64,000 nt of DNA from CAXXIC01 sp049315325 (GTDB lineage: Bacteria; Bacteroidota; Bacteroidia; Bacteroidales; UBA7332), in NCBI GenBank assembly GCA_049315325.1, contig JBMOKJ010000002.1, positions 62,001 to 126,000 of the forward strand. The letters run 5' to 3'. How positions within the stretch are numbered: the stretch's first letter is position 1; each line of letters begins with the position of its first letter. A program made the translations under genes and the position numbers. The notes beneath the pieces were generated by a model that searched no databases, was not told where the DNA came from, and saw nothing but the letters and a program-made list of their open reading frames with translations. Below, in pieces: positions 16,186-24,812 of the stretch.

Positions 16186-18444
16186 TTATTTAACTACAAT
16201 TGGTTTCCGATAGAGTTTAGTTTGGGTTTGTATCACAACGTAGTAGTTGCCTTTTGCAACTCGGCTAAGATTGAGTTGTATTGATGTTACAGTGGTTGTT
16301 TTATTCAAAACCCGTTTGCCATCGAAACTGTAAAGAGAAACTAAGGCTGTTCCACCGTCCATATCAGGAATGCGGATGTTGGCAACGCTGCTTGTTGGAT
16401 TTGGATAAATAACTGCTCCCACATCGGCATATTTCTCAATAATACCAGACGAAAGATCGGTAACCCAAACGCCATTGGCAATTGTTCCCAAGAATGCATT
16501 GTTGCCAATCAAATGAATACGAGTTACCTTAATTCCCATCTGCCATCCGTCGATGTTGTGTGTCAGTTTCCAGTTTACGCCGCCATCACTGCTACTATAA
16601 AGCCCCAAGTTGGTTGCCATGAGCCATTTATTATCACCAATATTTTTAACGCAATTCACTTGATAATCAACCGGCAATCCAATGGTGTTGACTTCCGACC
16701 AAAGGCTTTGGTTGATGTCGTATTTATAAAGTCGATCGAGGTCGTTGCCCATCCGGCGGTCGTTTATACCAAACAATGCGACGTTTTTCATCTGATCGAA
16801 GTCCATAATCGCTTCACCCTTCTCACTTCGGTCGTTAAATGCACGCTTGATGCAAAAGTCGTAACCGAAAAGTTGATTTGGATTGATGTCGGAGTAACTC
16901 ATTCCAAAATTATTGGCGCGATAGACGTTGGTAAAGTCTTGCCAAGAATTGCTTTCACCGAAAAATGCGAATAGACAATTTTTGGAGCCTTTCAGAAAAA
17001 TCCGTTGCGAATTGTTCAAATTGCTCGGTTTTACCCACGAGTTGCCGTTCTTAAAACTAACTATCAAGGCAAACGACGAGGTATTCGAATCGAAGTAGCT
17101 AACAAAAAGCGCCGAATCGCATTTGCCTGAGAAAGTGTAATCTTCGCCAGCATTGAAGGGAGCTGGAATTGGTTTCTCAGCCCACGAATCACCTCCATTT
17201 GCCGATTTGTAAAGCACAACTTGATTAGAAAATGGCTCTGGTCTGACAAACGAAAAAAGGGTGTCTTTTACTGCGATTAATTGCTCAACAAAGTAGGCAA
17301 TGTTTCCAAAGATAGGCACACCCACGTTTTCGTTGTCCCAACTTAATCCCGAGTTAGTCGAACGTACAACGCCTCTGTTTTCGGCTGAGAAAAGCAAATT
17401 ACTACCCGAACGAACCATATTGCCCGAGTATGAAGCAATAAATTGATTGTTGTTTGAATACCACGAACTGCCACCATCGCTCGACAACAATACTTCAGCA
17501 TTCAAGTCGAACCCAATAAGGCCTGTCGTGGAGAGCTCACTTATCCGTTCCACCATGGCTAATGGCAATCCAGTGGATTTCATTTCGCTGAAAGTCGCGC
17601 CTGCATCAGTCGATTTGTACAGTTTCATGCCAATCATTTGGGTCATTGCCGAGAAAAAAACCGCATTGCTCGTTACCGACAAATTCATAATTTGATAATC
17701 GGCAGGAATCTTGCCTGACGACATGTTCATCCAAGTGTCTGTGCCAAAATTGTATTTGAAAATGTTATTGTTTGTTAGGTAAAACAAGTTTCCAGCGGCA
17801 TCTCCATCTATGTCGTAATCTCCGTCGAAATTACTGCTATTCAATCCATTCGCCGATATCGTGCTCATGGTATTGCCATCGGTCGTGTAATAGATGCTGC
17901 CGTTGTATAACAGATAGATTCTGTCGGAATTAAAGGCGTAGAGTTGGCAATTGCCACCAAACCATTGGCCAGTCCAAAGAACTGCTTTTGGTGTCCAGTT
18001 GACGCCATCTGTGGTTGAGTAGAGTTTTCCTCCAGTCATACCATTTACACCCACGGCAAAAAAGGTATTCCCGAGTTTACCTATTGTTTGCGGAGACCAA
18101 TCTGTGAATGCCAATCTCGACCAATTTGCGCCGTCGTCGGTACTTTTGTAGATTGTGGGTCCATGTTCCGAATTGCTTTGAGCATAGAAATCGTTGCCAA
18201 TGCTTACAATTTGGTTGCAGTCTAATGTTTTCGGATTGAAGGAGTAGGACGCATTTGTCCAATTTACACCGTTGTTTGAAGTTTTAAAAATTCCACCGGT
18301 TGTTCCTACTAACGCGCAATTGGCATTGAATGCTACTGCGTGTGAACGTCCGCCAAACATCAATGCATGATTAATTTGGCTAATATGGCTCTGCAAGCTA
18401 AGGCTGAGCAAGAATCCGACACCTAATAGATAGATTTTTTTCAT
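16186..18444 (-). CDS. Secreted BNR/sialidase-like repeat protein with T9SS sorting domain
   Basis: A 752-aa exported protein. An N-terminal signal peptide (MKKIYLLGVGFLLSLSLQSH) is followed by repeated BNR/Asp-box-like segments: SNNGVNWT, STDDGANWS, STDGVNWT, SADGGSSW and ANGGDSWAE. These build a beta-propeller like that of sialidases and photosystem stability factor HCF136-like proteins. Asp boxes alone do not imply sialidase activity, and no catalytic Arg triad was recognised. The last about 75 residues (VIYPNPTSSVANIRI to YRKPIVVK) are a type A T9SS sorting domain, so the protein should cross the outer membrane and be anchored or released. Monocistronic. Confidence 0.87.
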   Translation of the reverse strand: MKKIYLLGVGFLLSLSLQSHISQINHALMFGGRSHAVAFNANCALVGTTGGIFKTSNNGVNWTNASYSFNPKTLDCNQIVSIGNDFYAQSNSEHGPTIYKSTDDGANWSRLAFTDWSPQTIGKLGNTFFAVGVNGMTGGKLYSTTDGVNWTPKAVLWTGQWFGGNCQLYAFNSDRIYLLYNGSIYYTTDGNTMSTISANGLNSSNFDGDYDIDGDAAGNLFYLTNNNIFKYNFGTDTWMNMSSGKIPADYQIMNLSVTSNAVFFSAMTQMIGMKLYKSTDAGATFSEMKSTGLPLAMVERISELSTTGLIGFDLNAEVLLSSDGGSSWYSNNNQFIASYSGNMVRSGSNLLFSAENRGVVRSTNSGLSWDNENVGVPIFGNIAYFVEQLIAVKDTLFSFVRPEPFSNQVVLYKSANGGDSWAEKPIPAPFNAGEDYTFSGKCDSALFVSYFDSNTSSFALIVSFKNGNSWVKPSNLNNSQRIFLKGSKNCLFAFFGESNSWQDFTNVYRANNFGMSYSDINPNQLFGYDFCIKRAFNDRSEKGEAIMDFDQMKNVALFGINDRRMGNDLDRLYKYDINQSLWSEVNTIGLPVDYQVNCVKNIGDNKWLMATNLGLYSSSDGGVNWKLTHNIDGWQMGIKVTRIHLIGNNAFLGTIANGVWVTDLSSGIIEKYADVGAVIYPNPTSSVANIRIPDMDGGTALVSLYSFDGKRVLNKTTTVTSIQLNLSRVAKGNYYVVIQTQTKLYRKPIVVK

Positions 18445-18806
18445 GGTCTCTTCGTCAGTGTTTACCGTGCTGACACCGCACTTCTCTGATTGTTTGGTAA
18501 TTATTTGAGTGATTCAAATGCAGACCTAAAAAAGAGAAACTATATTGAGCGTATGATAGAAATCGTAATTAAGAATAGGTGCAAGAAGTTAGCGAAGATG
18601 TGGTTTGTTTTCTAAATAAAGATGAGCGCTAAATGTATAACATATTCTAAGTCAAATAGTTTTGAAAATGAGGGTGTTTCTTTTGTTTGAGTGTTACGTG
18701 TTAAGCGAATCAACCCTAATTCGACTTTCAATCAGAACATTTACGATAAGTATTTGTTATAATACATTCCTTATTTGGGCAATATAATTAAAATCTATTC
18801 AATAGA
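18445..18806. other. Divergent intergenic region, nothing recognised
   Basis: This 362-base AT-rich stretch lies between the divergent T9SS cargo and acyl-CoA dehydrogenase genes. I see no consensus promoter, repeat or small ORF with supporting context. Confidence 0.4.
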
Positions 18807-20357
18807 ATGCAAAACTCTCAATCAGAAAATTCTGATATTTCTGAATCAAAAAGCAGTCAGAATCATCAAGAAAAGTCGTTTGAAAATTACATTAACGATT
18901 TCAAGACTAAACTAAAGTCGCTTTTTCACGAAGAAAACGACATCAATAAACTCAGCGTTACTCGTGGAATGCCAGATCATATCTGGAAAGAAATTATGGC
19001 ATTCAATCCTTTATCAATCAGTATTCCTTCTGAATATGGTGGTAGAGGAAATCATGTTTACGAGAATCTGACCCTTTTGTCGGCTGCCTCCTACGAGTCG
19101 TTGGCACTCTCACTCACGTTCGGCATCAATAGCGCGTTGTTTTTGCAACCTGTGGCCAAATACGGTCAAGATTCTGCCAAAAAAGGAGTGTTTGATCGGT
19201 TTATGAAACTTCAGAATATGGGTGGATTGATGATTACCGAACCCGGCTTTGGTAGCGATGCACTCAACATGCAAACCTCTTATGTAGAAAATGAGCATAG
19301 CTTTCATCTGAAAGGGACCAAACATTGGGCAGGATTGACTGGACAAGCTGATTTTTGGCTGCTTACAGCACGTAAACAGGCTTCACACGGAGGATTGATG
19401 CGCGATGTAGATTTCTTTATCAGCGACAACAGTCAGCCTGAGCAAAAAATTGTAGTCGAAGAGTATTTCGAAAATCTCGGACTCTATCAAATCCCTTATG
19501 GCAGAAATATTCTGGATGTTGAGATACCGAAACATCAAAAGTTAGTACCTCATAACACCGGAGTGCAGATGATGCTTGATTTGCTTCATCGCAGCCGCTT
19601 GCAGTTTCCTGGAATGGGATTGGGCTTTATACAACGTATGCTCGACGAAGCGGTTACTCACGTGCAACAGCGATTGGTGGGCGGTAAATCGCTTTTCTCA
19701 TACGATCAGGTTCAGCAACGATTAGCTCGTTTGCAAGCCGATTTCACGATTTGTTCGGCATTCAGTCTGAAAAGCATAGAGCTAGCCGACATAAAGAATG
19801 ATTTGACCTCTTATGGTTTTGAAGCGAACATCATCAAAACCGTCACGACTGACCTGATGCAACATGCGTCTCAATCGGTGCTGACTCTCGTAGGGGCAGC
19901 GGCTTATAAACTGAATCATGTGGCTGGTCGTGGAACGATGGATTGTCGTCCGTTCCAGATTTTTGAAGGGTCGAACGATATTCTCTACATCCAAATTGCG
20001 GAGTCAGTTCTGAAACAGATGAAAACAGCAGGATTAAACAACTTCTATTCATTCCTTCAAAATCATAATTTAGCGAGCCGCGCGGCAGACTTGATTAAAT
20101 CGATGGTGAATTTCGAAATAGACTTGCAACTTCCTCAGCGCAAATTAGCTGAATTGGGGCAAGTGATGAGCCGCATTGCATCGATGGATATGGTGATTGT
20201 GTTGGGCGAGAAAGGTTTCAGATCTGATTTGATCGAAAACACCATTTCAATTCTTCGTCAAGAGATTGATGGATTGGTGAACACTTATACTTACAATCAA
20301 AAAGCAGTGGTTGTAGCCGATTACCGAGAAGGTAGTAGTTGGCAATCATTTGTATAA
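18807..20357 (+). CDS. Acyl-CoA dehydrogenase family protein
   Basis: A 516-aa cytosolic FAD enzyme of the acyl-CoA dehydrogenase superfamily. The order is N-terminal alpha domain (SISIPSEYGGRG), middle beta domain with the FAD-binding ITEPGFGSDALNMQT and LKGTKHWAGLTGQADFWL segments, and C-terminal alpha domain with GRGTMDCRPFQIFEGSNDIL, where Glu in FEGSND occupies the position of the catalytic base. It is longer than typical 380-aa ACADs because of an N-terminal extension of about 45 polar residues and a C-terminal extension of about 95 residues. Substrate unknown; no electron-transfer flavoprotein genes are nearby. It carries its own terminator. Confidence 0.88.
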   Translation: MQNSQSENSDISESKSSQNHQEKSFENYINDFKTKLKSLFHEENDINKLSVTRGMPDHIWKEIMAFNPLSISIPSEYGGRGNHVYENLTLLSAASYESLALSLTFGINSALFLQPVAKYGQDSAKKGVFDRFMKLQNMGGLMITEPGFGSDALNMQTSYVENEHSFHLKGTKHWAGLTGQADFWLLTARKQASHGGLMRDVDFFISDNSQPEQKIVVEEYFENLGLYQIPYGRNILDVEIPKHQKLVPHNTGVQMMLDLLHRSRLQFPGMGLGFIQRMLDEAVTHVQQRLVGGKSLFSYDQVQQRLARLQADFTICSAFSLKSIELADIKNDLTSYGFEANIIKTVTTDLMQHASQSVLTLVGAAAYKLNHVAGRGTMDCRPFQIFEGSNDILYIQIAESVLKQMKTAGLNNFYSFLQNHNLASRAADLIKSMVNFEIDLQLPQRKLAELGQVMSRIASMDMVIVLGEKGFRSDLIENTISILRQEIDGLVNTYTYNQKAVVVADYREGSSWQSFV

Positions 20358-20374
20358 CAAGACATTAACACAAA

Positions 20375-20412
20375 AAAAATGGGAGCAAACGACAGTGTTT
20401 GTTCCCATTTTT
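20375..20412. terminator. Bidirectional terminator (acyl-CoA dehydrogenase / YgaP-like gene)
   Basis: A 16-bp stem with one G-U pair (20375-20390 with 20397-20412) and a 6-base loop, flanked by A- and T-runs, between two convergent genes. Confidence 0.85.
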
Positions 20413-20427
20413 TGTTTGAATCAAAAA

Positions 20428-20637
20428 TTACTTTTCTTCTTTGGGGCAAGTCTTGATTCCAAAAGGAAGATAGAGCGGGCAAAAACTCACGACAGATGTC
20501 AGCACAAATACTGCTGCAACTACAAGTAAAACGATACCCAATGTTCCTTCAACTACTCCGCCAAAATATAAACCGGCAATAATTAACGCTACAATAATTC
20601 TGATGACCTTATCAGCCGTACCCATGTTTTTCTTCAT
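20428..20637 (-). CDS. Small YgaP-like/DUF2892 membrane protein
   Basis: A 69-aa protein. The opening MKKNMGTADKVIRIIVALIIAG and the closing FCPLYLPFGIKTCP are typical of the DUF2892/YgaP transmembrane domain: two TM helices (about residues 12-30 and 34-52) in a hairpin, with conserved Cys and Pro after the second. In some proteins this domain is fused to a rhodanese domain; here it stands alone. Function unknown. It reads toward the acyl-CoA dehydrogenase gene and shares its terminator. Confidence 0.85.
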   Translation of the reverse strand: MKKNMGTADKVIRIIVALIIAGLYFGGVVEGTLGIVLLVVAAVFVLTSVVSFCPLYLPFGIKTCPKEEK

Positions 20638-20800
20638 AAAGATTAGAATTTAAGTGAATAACTGAAAATCAAACAAATCAGAATTTAAAAAGTTTATCAA
20701 AGTGATAATAAAATAATTTATTTTTTTGTTTTTGAAAAACAGTTTCGATCTTAATCGAAAATTTTGTATAATTCTTTGATAAATTTTATGAGATATTGAA

Positions 20801-20849
20801 TAAAAAAAAGTACGCCATTAATCTACTTTATTTTGATTAATGGCGTACT
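20801..20849 (-). terminator. Terminator of the pstCAB-phoU operon
   Basis: A 14-bp perfect stem (20809-20822 with 20836-20849) followed on the minus strand by a run of eight T, 20 bases after the phoU stop. Confidence 0.85.
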
Positions 20850-20868
20850 GATAAATTAGTTGGAATGA

Positions 20869-21534
20869 CTATATTTTTGGCGAATGCTTTAAAACTTTAG
20901 CATCCAAATAGAAGAATATCTCTTCGGCTATATTGCTGCAATGGTCGCCCAAGCGCTCTAGTTTTCGGAATGCGCTAATCAAATGTAGGCATTCGTAGGC
21001 ACGATCAGGATTGCTTTCAATGTATTTTGCTATTATTTTAGCTGCATTTTCGTTTAGTCCATCCACAATGCTATCTTCGGTGAAGATGCCTGCTGCAACT
21101 TTGGTATTCTCAGTTTCGAATGCTTCGAGACCTTGGATCAACATTTTTTTTACCTCGTCGACCATTAGACGAAGGTTGGCTTGAGATATTACCTCTGCAT
21201 CCATGCTAATAGATGGGTATTTTATTACTAATCGTGAAATACTATTAGCAAAATCACCGATTCGCTCAAGATTGGTGTTGATCTTAAGCACAGCCAACAC
21301 AAAACGCAGGTCGATGGCTACAGGCTGATGAAGCGCGATAATATTTTCGCAGAAACTGTCTATTTTGAGTTCATAAGCATCCACTTTTTTCTCGCGGATA
21401 GAAACCTGAGTTGCCAAATCTTTGTCAAAAGAGAGAATAGCTTCACCCGATTTGCCGACTTGCGAAATCACCAGTTTCCACATGTCAATTATATCTTGGC
21501 GCAGGCTGGTTAATTCTTGTTCTAAATGTCTCAT
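20869..21534 (-). CDS. phoU: Phosphate transport regulator PhoU
   Basis: A 221-aa helical protein with two three-helix PhoU repeats. Metal-cluster motifs are recognisable as LNTNLERIGDFANSI in the first repeat and FRKLERLGDHCSNIAEEI in the second (E-x-x-x-D pattern). PhoU couples the PstSCAB transporter to phosphate-sensing two-component kinases and restrains phosphate uptake. It is the last gene of the pstCAB-phoU transcription unit, 111 bases after pstB, and is followed by a strong terminator. Confidence 0.95.
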   Translation of the reverse strand: MRHLEQELTSLRQDIIDMWKLVISQVGKSGEAILSFDKDLATQVSIREKKVDAYELKIDSFCENIIALHQPVAIDLRFVLAVLKINTNLERIGDFANSISRLVIKYPSISMDAEVISQANLRLMVDEVKKMLIQGLEAFETENTKVAAGIFTEDSIVDGLNENAAKIIAKYIESNPDRAYECLHLISAFRKLERLGDHCSNIAEEIFFYLDAKVLKHSPKI

Positions 21535-21645
21535 ATTGAGTTATATTATTGAGTTATACGTTGTACGTAATAAGTTTTACGTTAATATCTTGTGACATAA
21601 GAGAATTAGCACATTGGCTAATTAGCTAATTGGCACATAGAAAAA

Positions 21646-22398
21646 TCATCCAAAACGACCTGTGATGTAATTTTGAGTTGATTCTTTTGCTGGATTAGTA
21701 AATATTTTTGTTGTATCGTCAAACTCAATTAATTCACCTAGATAGAAATAAGCCGTTTTATCACTAACGCGCGACGCTTGCTGCATATTGTGTGTTACAA
21801 TTACAATGGTGTAATCTTTCTTCAACTGATAAATCAACTCTTCGATTTTAGCAGTTGAGATGGGGTCGAGTGCTGATGCTGGTTCATCCATCAAAACTAC
21901 GGTAGGTGAAATTGCCAAAGCACGGGCGATACAAAGACGTTGTTGTTGCCCGCCCGATAATGCGAATGCAGATTTCTTTAATTTATCTTTTACTTCGTCC
22001 CACAAAGCCGCAGATTTCAACGATTCTTCCACACGTTGCTCGATGAATGAGTTGTCTTTGATGCCATTCACACGAAGACCGTATGCAATATTTTCGAATA
22101 TTGTTTTCGGGAACGGATTCGGTTTTTGAAACACCATTCCCACTTTTTTGCGCAATTCGTCCACACGTACATTTTGCGCATAAATGTCTTCTCCTTCGAA
22201 TAGCATTGTCCCAGTCATACGTGTGCCTGGTATCAAGTCGTTCATGCGGTTCATCAATCTGAGGAACGTCGATTTTCCACATCCCGAAGGGCCGATAAAC
22301 GCTACTACATTGTTTTGTTCTACCTCTAAGCTGATGTTTTTCAGCGCATGAAAATCGCTGTAATAAAAATCAACATTTTTTGCATCAATAGTAAGCAT
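21646..22398 (-). CDS. pstB: Phosphate ABC transporter ATPase PstB
   Basis: A 250-aa ABC ATPase that powers phosphate import through PstC/PstA. Visible are Walker A GPSGCGKST (36-44), the Q-loop in GMVFQKPNPFPKTIF (PNPFP is typical of PstB), the signature LSGGQQQRLCIARAL, Walker B VVLMDEPASALDP and the H-switch VIVTHNMQQA. It lies 43 bases downstream of pstA. Confidence 0.97.
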   Translation of the reverse strand: MLTIDAKNVDFYYSDFHALKNISLEVEQNNVVAFIGPSGCGKSTFLRLMNRMNDLIPGTRMTGTMLFEGEDIYAQNVRVDELRKKVGMVFQKPNPFPKTIFENIAYGLRVNGIKDNSFIEQRVEESLKSAALWDEVKDKLKKSAFALSGGQQQRLCIARALAISPTVVLMDEPASALDPISTAKIEELIYQLKKDYTIVIVTHNMQQASRVSDKTAYFYLGELIEFDDTTKIFTNPAKESTQNYITGRFG

Positions 22399-22441
22399 AT
22401 AGTTTGTTATAAGTTTTAATAGTTACGATGGTCGTGTAAAG

Positions 22442-23329
22442 TTAATTCATTTTTACTTTTTTCGAGAAGTATGTTCTCAGGAAATTTGCTAGTAAGTTTA
22501 CAATCAGAATGATAATAATCAGCACCAAAGCTGTTCCGTATGCGATACCACGCGAAGCTTCCACGTCAGTTCCACTAGTCGAAATCACATACAAGTGGTA
22601 AGGCAATGCCATTACTTGGTCGAAAATGCTATGCGGCAATTTCGGCAAGAAGTAAGCAGCAACAGTGAATAGGATAGGAGCTGTTTCGCCCGACACACGA
22701 CCAATCGACAGAATCAGCCCTGTAATGATATTCGGAAATGCCATTGGCAAGATTACTTTGCGAATCGTTTGCAATTTGGTTGCGCCCAATGCCAGACTAC
22801 CTTCTCGGAACGAGAAGTCGATGGCTTTCAACGACTCTTCGGTGGTGCGAATCACCAACGGAAGCGAAAGCAATCCGAGTGTGAGCGAACCTGCAAGAAT
22901 TGAATCGCCAAATCCCATAGTGTTGACAAACAGCGACATCCCGAAAAGTCCAAAAACGACAGATGGCACACCACTCAAGTTGTTAGTCATTACGCGGATG
23001 AAAATCGCAATTTTGCTGTTGTTGGCATATTCGTTCATATAGATGCCCGACATAATGCCGATTGGGAAGCTGAAAATGCTACTACCTAATACTAAAACAA
23101 GTGTTCCAATGATGGCAGGCATGATTCCCCCTTTTGTCATCCCTTCTTCGGGAACGGTTGTCAAAAATTCCCAACTAATCACACCAATACCTTTCACGAT
23201 GATAAAGCCAAGTATCAGAATTAAAAAGGCAACTACTGAATAACTCATTAGTCTAAACAAAGAGAAGGCAAAGAATTGCGACCTGCGTTTACTTTTATTT
23301 ATAGAATCTGGATTTTGATTTGATGTCAT
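22442..23329 (-). CDS. pstA: Phosphate ABC transporter permease PstA
   Basis: A 295-aa inner-membrane permease with six TM helices. The first lies at about residues 30-50; the periplasmic segment TTVPEEGMTKGGIMPAIIGT is typical of PstA. The cytoplasmic EAA-type coupling loop, EGSLALGATKLQTIRKVILP, contacts PstB. It starts 33 bases after pstC. Confidence 0.96.
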   Translation of the reverse strand: MTSNQNPDSINKSKRRSQFFAFSLFRLMSYSVVAFLILILGFIIVKGIGVISWEFLTTVPEEGMTKGGIMPAIIGTLVLVLGSSIFSFPIGIMSGIYMNEYANNSKIAIFIRVMTNNLSGVPSVVFGLFGMSLFVNTMGFGDSILAGSLTLGLLSLPLVIRTTEESLKAIDFSFREGSLALGATKLQTIRKVILPMAFPNIITGLILSIGRVSGETAPILFTVAAYFLPKLPHSIFDQVMALPYHLYVISTSGTDVEASRGIAYGTALVLIIIILIVNLLANFLRTYFSKKVKMN

Positions 23330-23362
23330 TTTATATAAATGTGCTAATGTTTGATTTGGAAA

Positions 23363-24550
23363 TTATTTGTTTCTGTTTTTTGTGATAAACTCAACGCTGA
23401 TGCTCAATACTAAAGTGATAAGAAATAATATCGCTCCGAGAGCAAAAAGTGCTTGATAATGCGCACTCCCAGCAGGTGCTTCACCTAGTTCAGCCGCAAT
23501 AGTTGCTGGTATAGTACGAACAGGTTCGAGCAATGTATGAGGAATTACAGCAGCATTACCAGTTACCATCAACACCGCCATTGTTTCGCCAATTGCACGA
23601 CCTATACCCAAAACCGCAGCTGATGTAATGCCCGATTTTGAATAAGGTATAATCACTTTGTAAATCGTTTGCCAGTGCGTTGCCCCCAAAGCCAAACTAG
23701 CTTCTTTCATAGCGCGAGGTGTGGTGCGTAATGCATCTTCGGCTACCGTAATGATAGTCGGTAATGCCATAATACCCAAAATAATACTTCCAGCCAAGGC
23801 TGTTTCACCAACAGCAAGGTCGAATGTTTTCTGAAGAAATGGAACAATAACAACCAATCCAAAGAAACCATAAACTACAGAAGGAATACCAGCTAATAGC
23901 TCAATAAGCGGTTTTAGGAAGTTGCGTATACGCATGGTGGCAATCTCTGCAAGATAGACTGCTACTGCAATACCAAAAGGTAAAGAGAGTAGTATTGCCC
24001 CGAGGCTTACCCAGAAAGTTCCAAGAATAAGTGGTAGTAATCCGTATTGAGGCGATGGAGATGCAGTTGGAAACCACTCTTTACCTCCAAAGAAATCGCC
24101 TGGATGGATAGTTTCGTGGTCGATGAGCGTGCCATCAAATTTTTTCAATACATATTCTTTTGGTAAAAAGAGGATAATGCCTGGATGTTTCGATGTCAAT
24201 TCGCTCGCTTTTGCAGGTATATTTTCGAAGTTTGCACCCAACTCTTCTTCTGTGTAGTAGTTGGTCAAATCGCTCAATCGCACGACTTCAATCTCTTGAT
24301 CTTTGCCTCCTACTTCAGACCAGTTGGTGATGTTGGCATCAAAAATTTGTTTGATTTGATAGGAGTTCAGCTTCTTGACGGGATTAGCCTTGTTCAGCCC
24401 CAATACGTAACCTTCTTCAATGACAGGGCTGTTGAACAGACCAGAAGCTTCTTTAAACAAGAAGATCACAATCAACAATATCGTAATGCTTGTCACACTG
24501 CCACTTATAAGCAGAGCGCCTTCGACTAATTTTTCTATGAATCTTTTCAC
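23363..24550 (-). CDS. pstC: Phosphate ABC transporter permease PstC with PstS-like insertion
   Basis: A 395-aa permease, about 90 residues longer than the E. coli-type PstC. The core (about residues 170-395) has the expected helices and the EAA loop EASLALGATHWQTIYKVIIP. Between TM1 (about 13-33) and the core lies a periplasmic insertion whose residues 50-92 (NPVKKLNSYQIKQIF, then NWSEVGGKDQEIEV) align closely with residues 103-145 of the PstS encoded at 26197 (NPVTKLTRAQLEGIY, NWKEVGGEDLKIVV). It is first in the minus-strand operon, divergent from the porin-pstS pair. Confidence 0.95.
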   Translation of the reverse strand: MKRFIEKLVEGALLISGSVTSITILLIVIFLFKEASGLFNSPVIEEGYVLGLNKANPVKKLNSYQIKQIFDANITNWSEVGGKDQEIEVVRLSDLTNYYTEEELGANFENIPAKASELTSKHPGIILFLPKEYVLKKFDGTLIDHETIHPGDFFGGKEWFPTASPSPQYGLLPLILGTFWVSLGAILLSLPFGIAVAVYLAEIATMRIRNFLKPLIELLAGIPSVVYGFFGLVVIVPFLQKTFDLAVGETALAGSIILGIMALPTIITVAEDALRTTPRAMKEASLALGATHWQTIYKVIIPYSKSGITSAAVLGIGRAIGETMAVLMVTGNAAVIPHTLLEPVRTIPATIAAELGEAPAGSAHYQALFALGAILFLITLVLSISVEFITKNRNK

Positions 24551-24812
24551 TTGGTTCTCTTTTAAAATCTGAGCAAAGATAAGCTATAGTGTATTAAGCA
24601 AATGTGAAATTAGTATTACAAAAATATTACAACGAGTATTCCCTAGATTTGAATTGTTAAGTTTAGACCGAAATTTATCTAATATACATTATTTAAATAA
24701 ATGAAATTTGCAAGTTATGGCTGTAATCAAAATGTAACACAATTGGCAAAGCAGTGTAATATGATGAGTGTTTCTTTGCATCGTGAATCAGAAACCAAAA
24801 CTTTAATAATTT
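24551..24812. promoter_or_regulatory. Divergent control region of the phosphate regulon
   Basis: This 262-base region separates pstCAB-phoU (minus) from the porin-pstS pair (plus). A near-consensus -7 box (TTTCTTTG, 24771-24778) precedes the porin. Upstream of it, TGTAACAC (24733-24740) and TGTAAT (24755-24760) form two spaced TGTAA half-sites that could bind a PhoB-like regulator. No regulator gene is adjacent, so this is inference. Confidence 0.4.

Noticed and set aside
16186..18444. Active sialidase
   Set aside because: Asp-box-like segments alone occur in many beta-propellers; I found no catalytic Arg triad or Tyr/Glu pair.
21535..21645. Functional element in the phoU-pstB gap
   Set aside because: The gap shows imperfect GTTATACGTTGTACG-like and AATTAGCTAATTGGCAC-like repeats, but they are short, degenerate and without a second copy here apart from loosely similar AT-rich text at 48960-49019.
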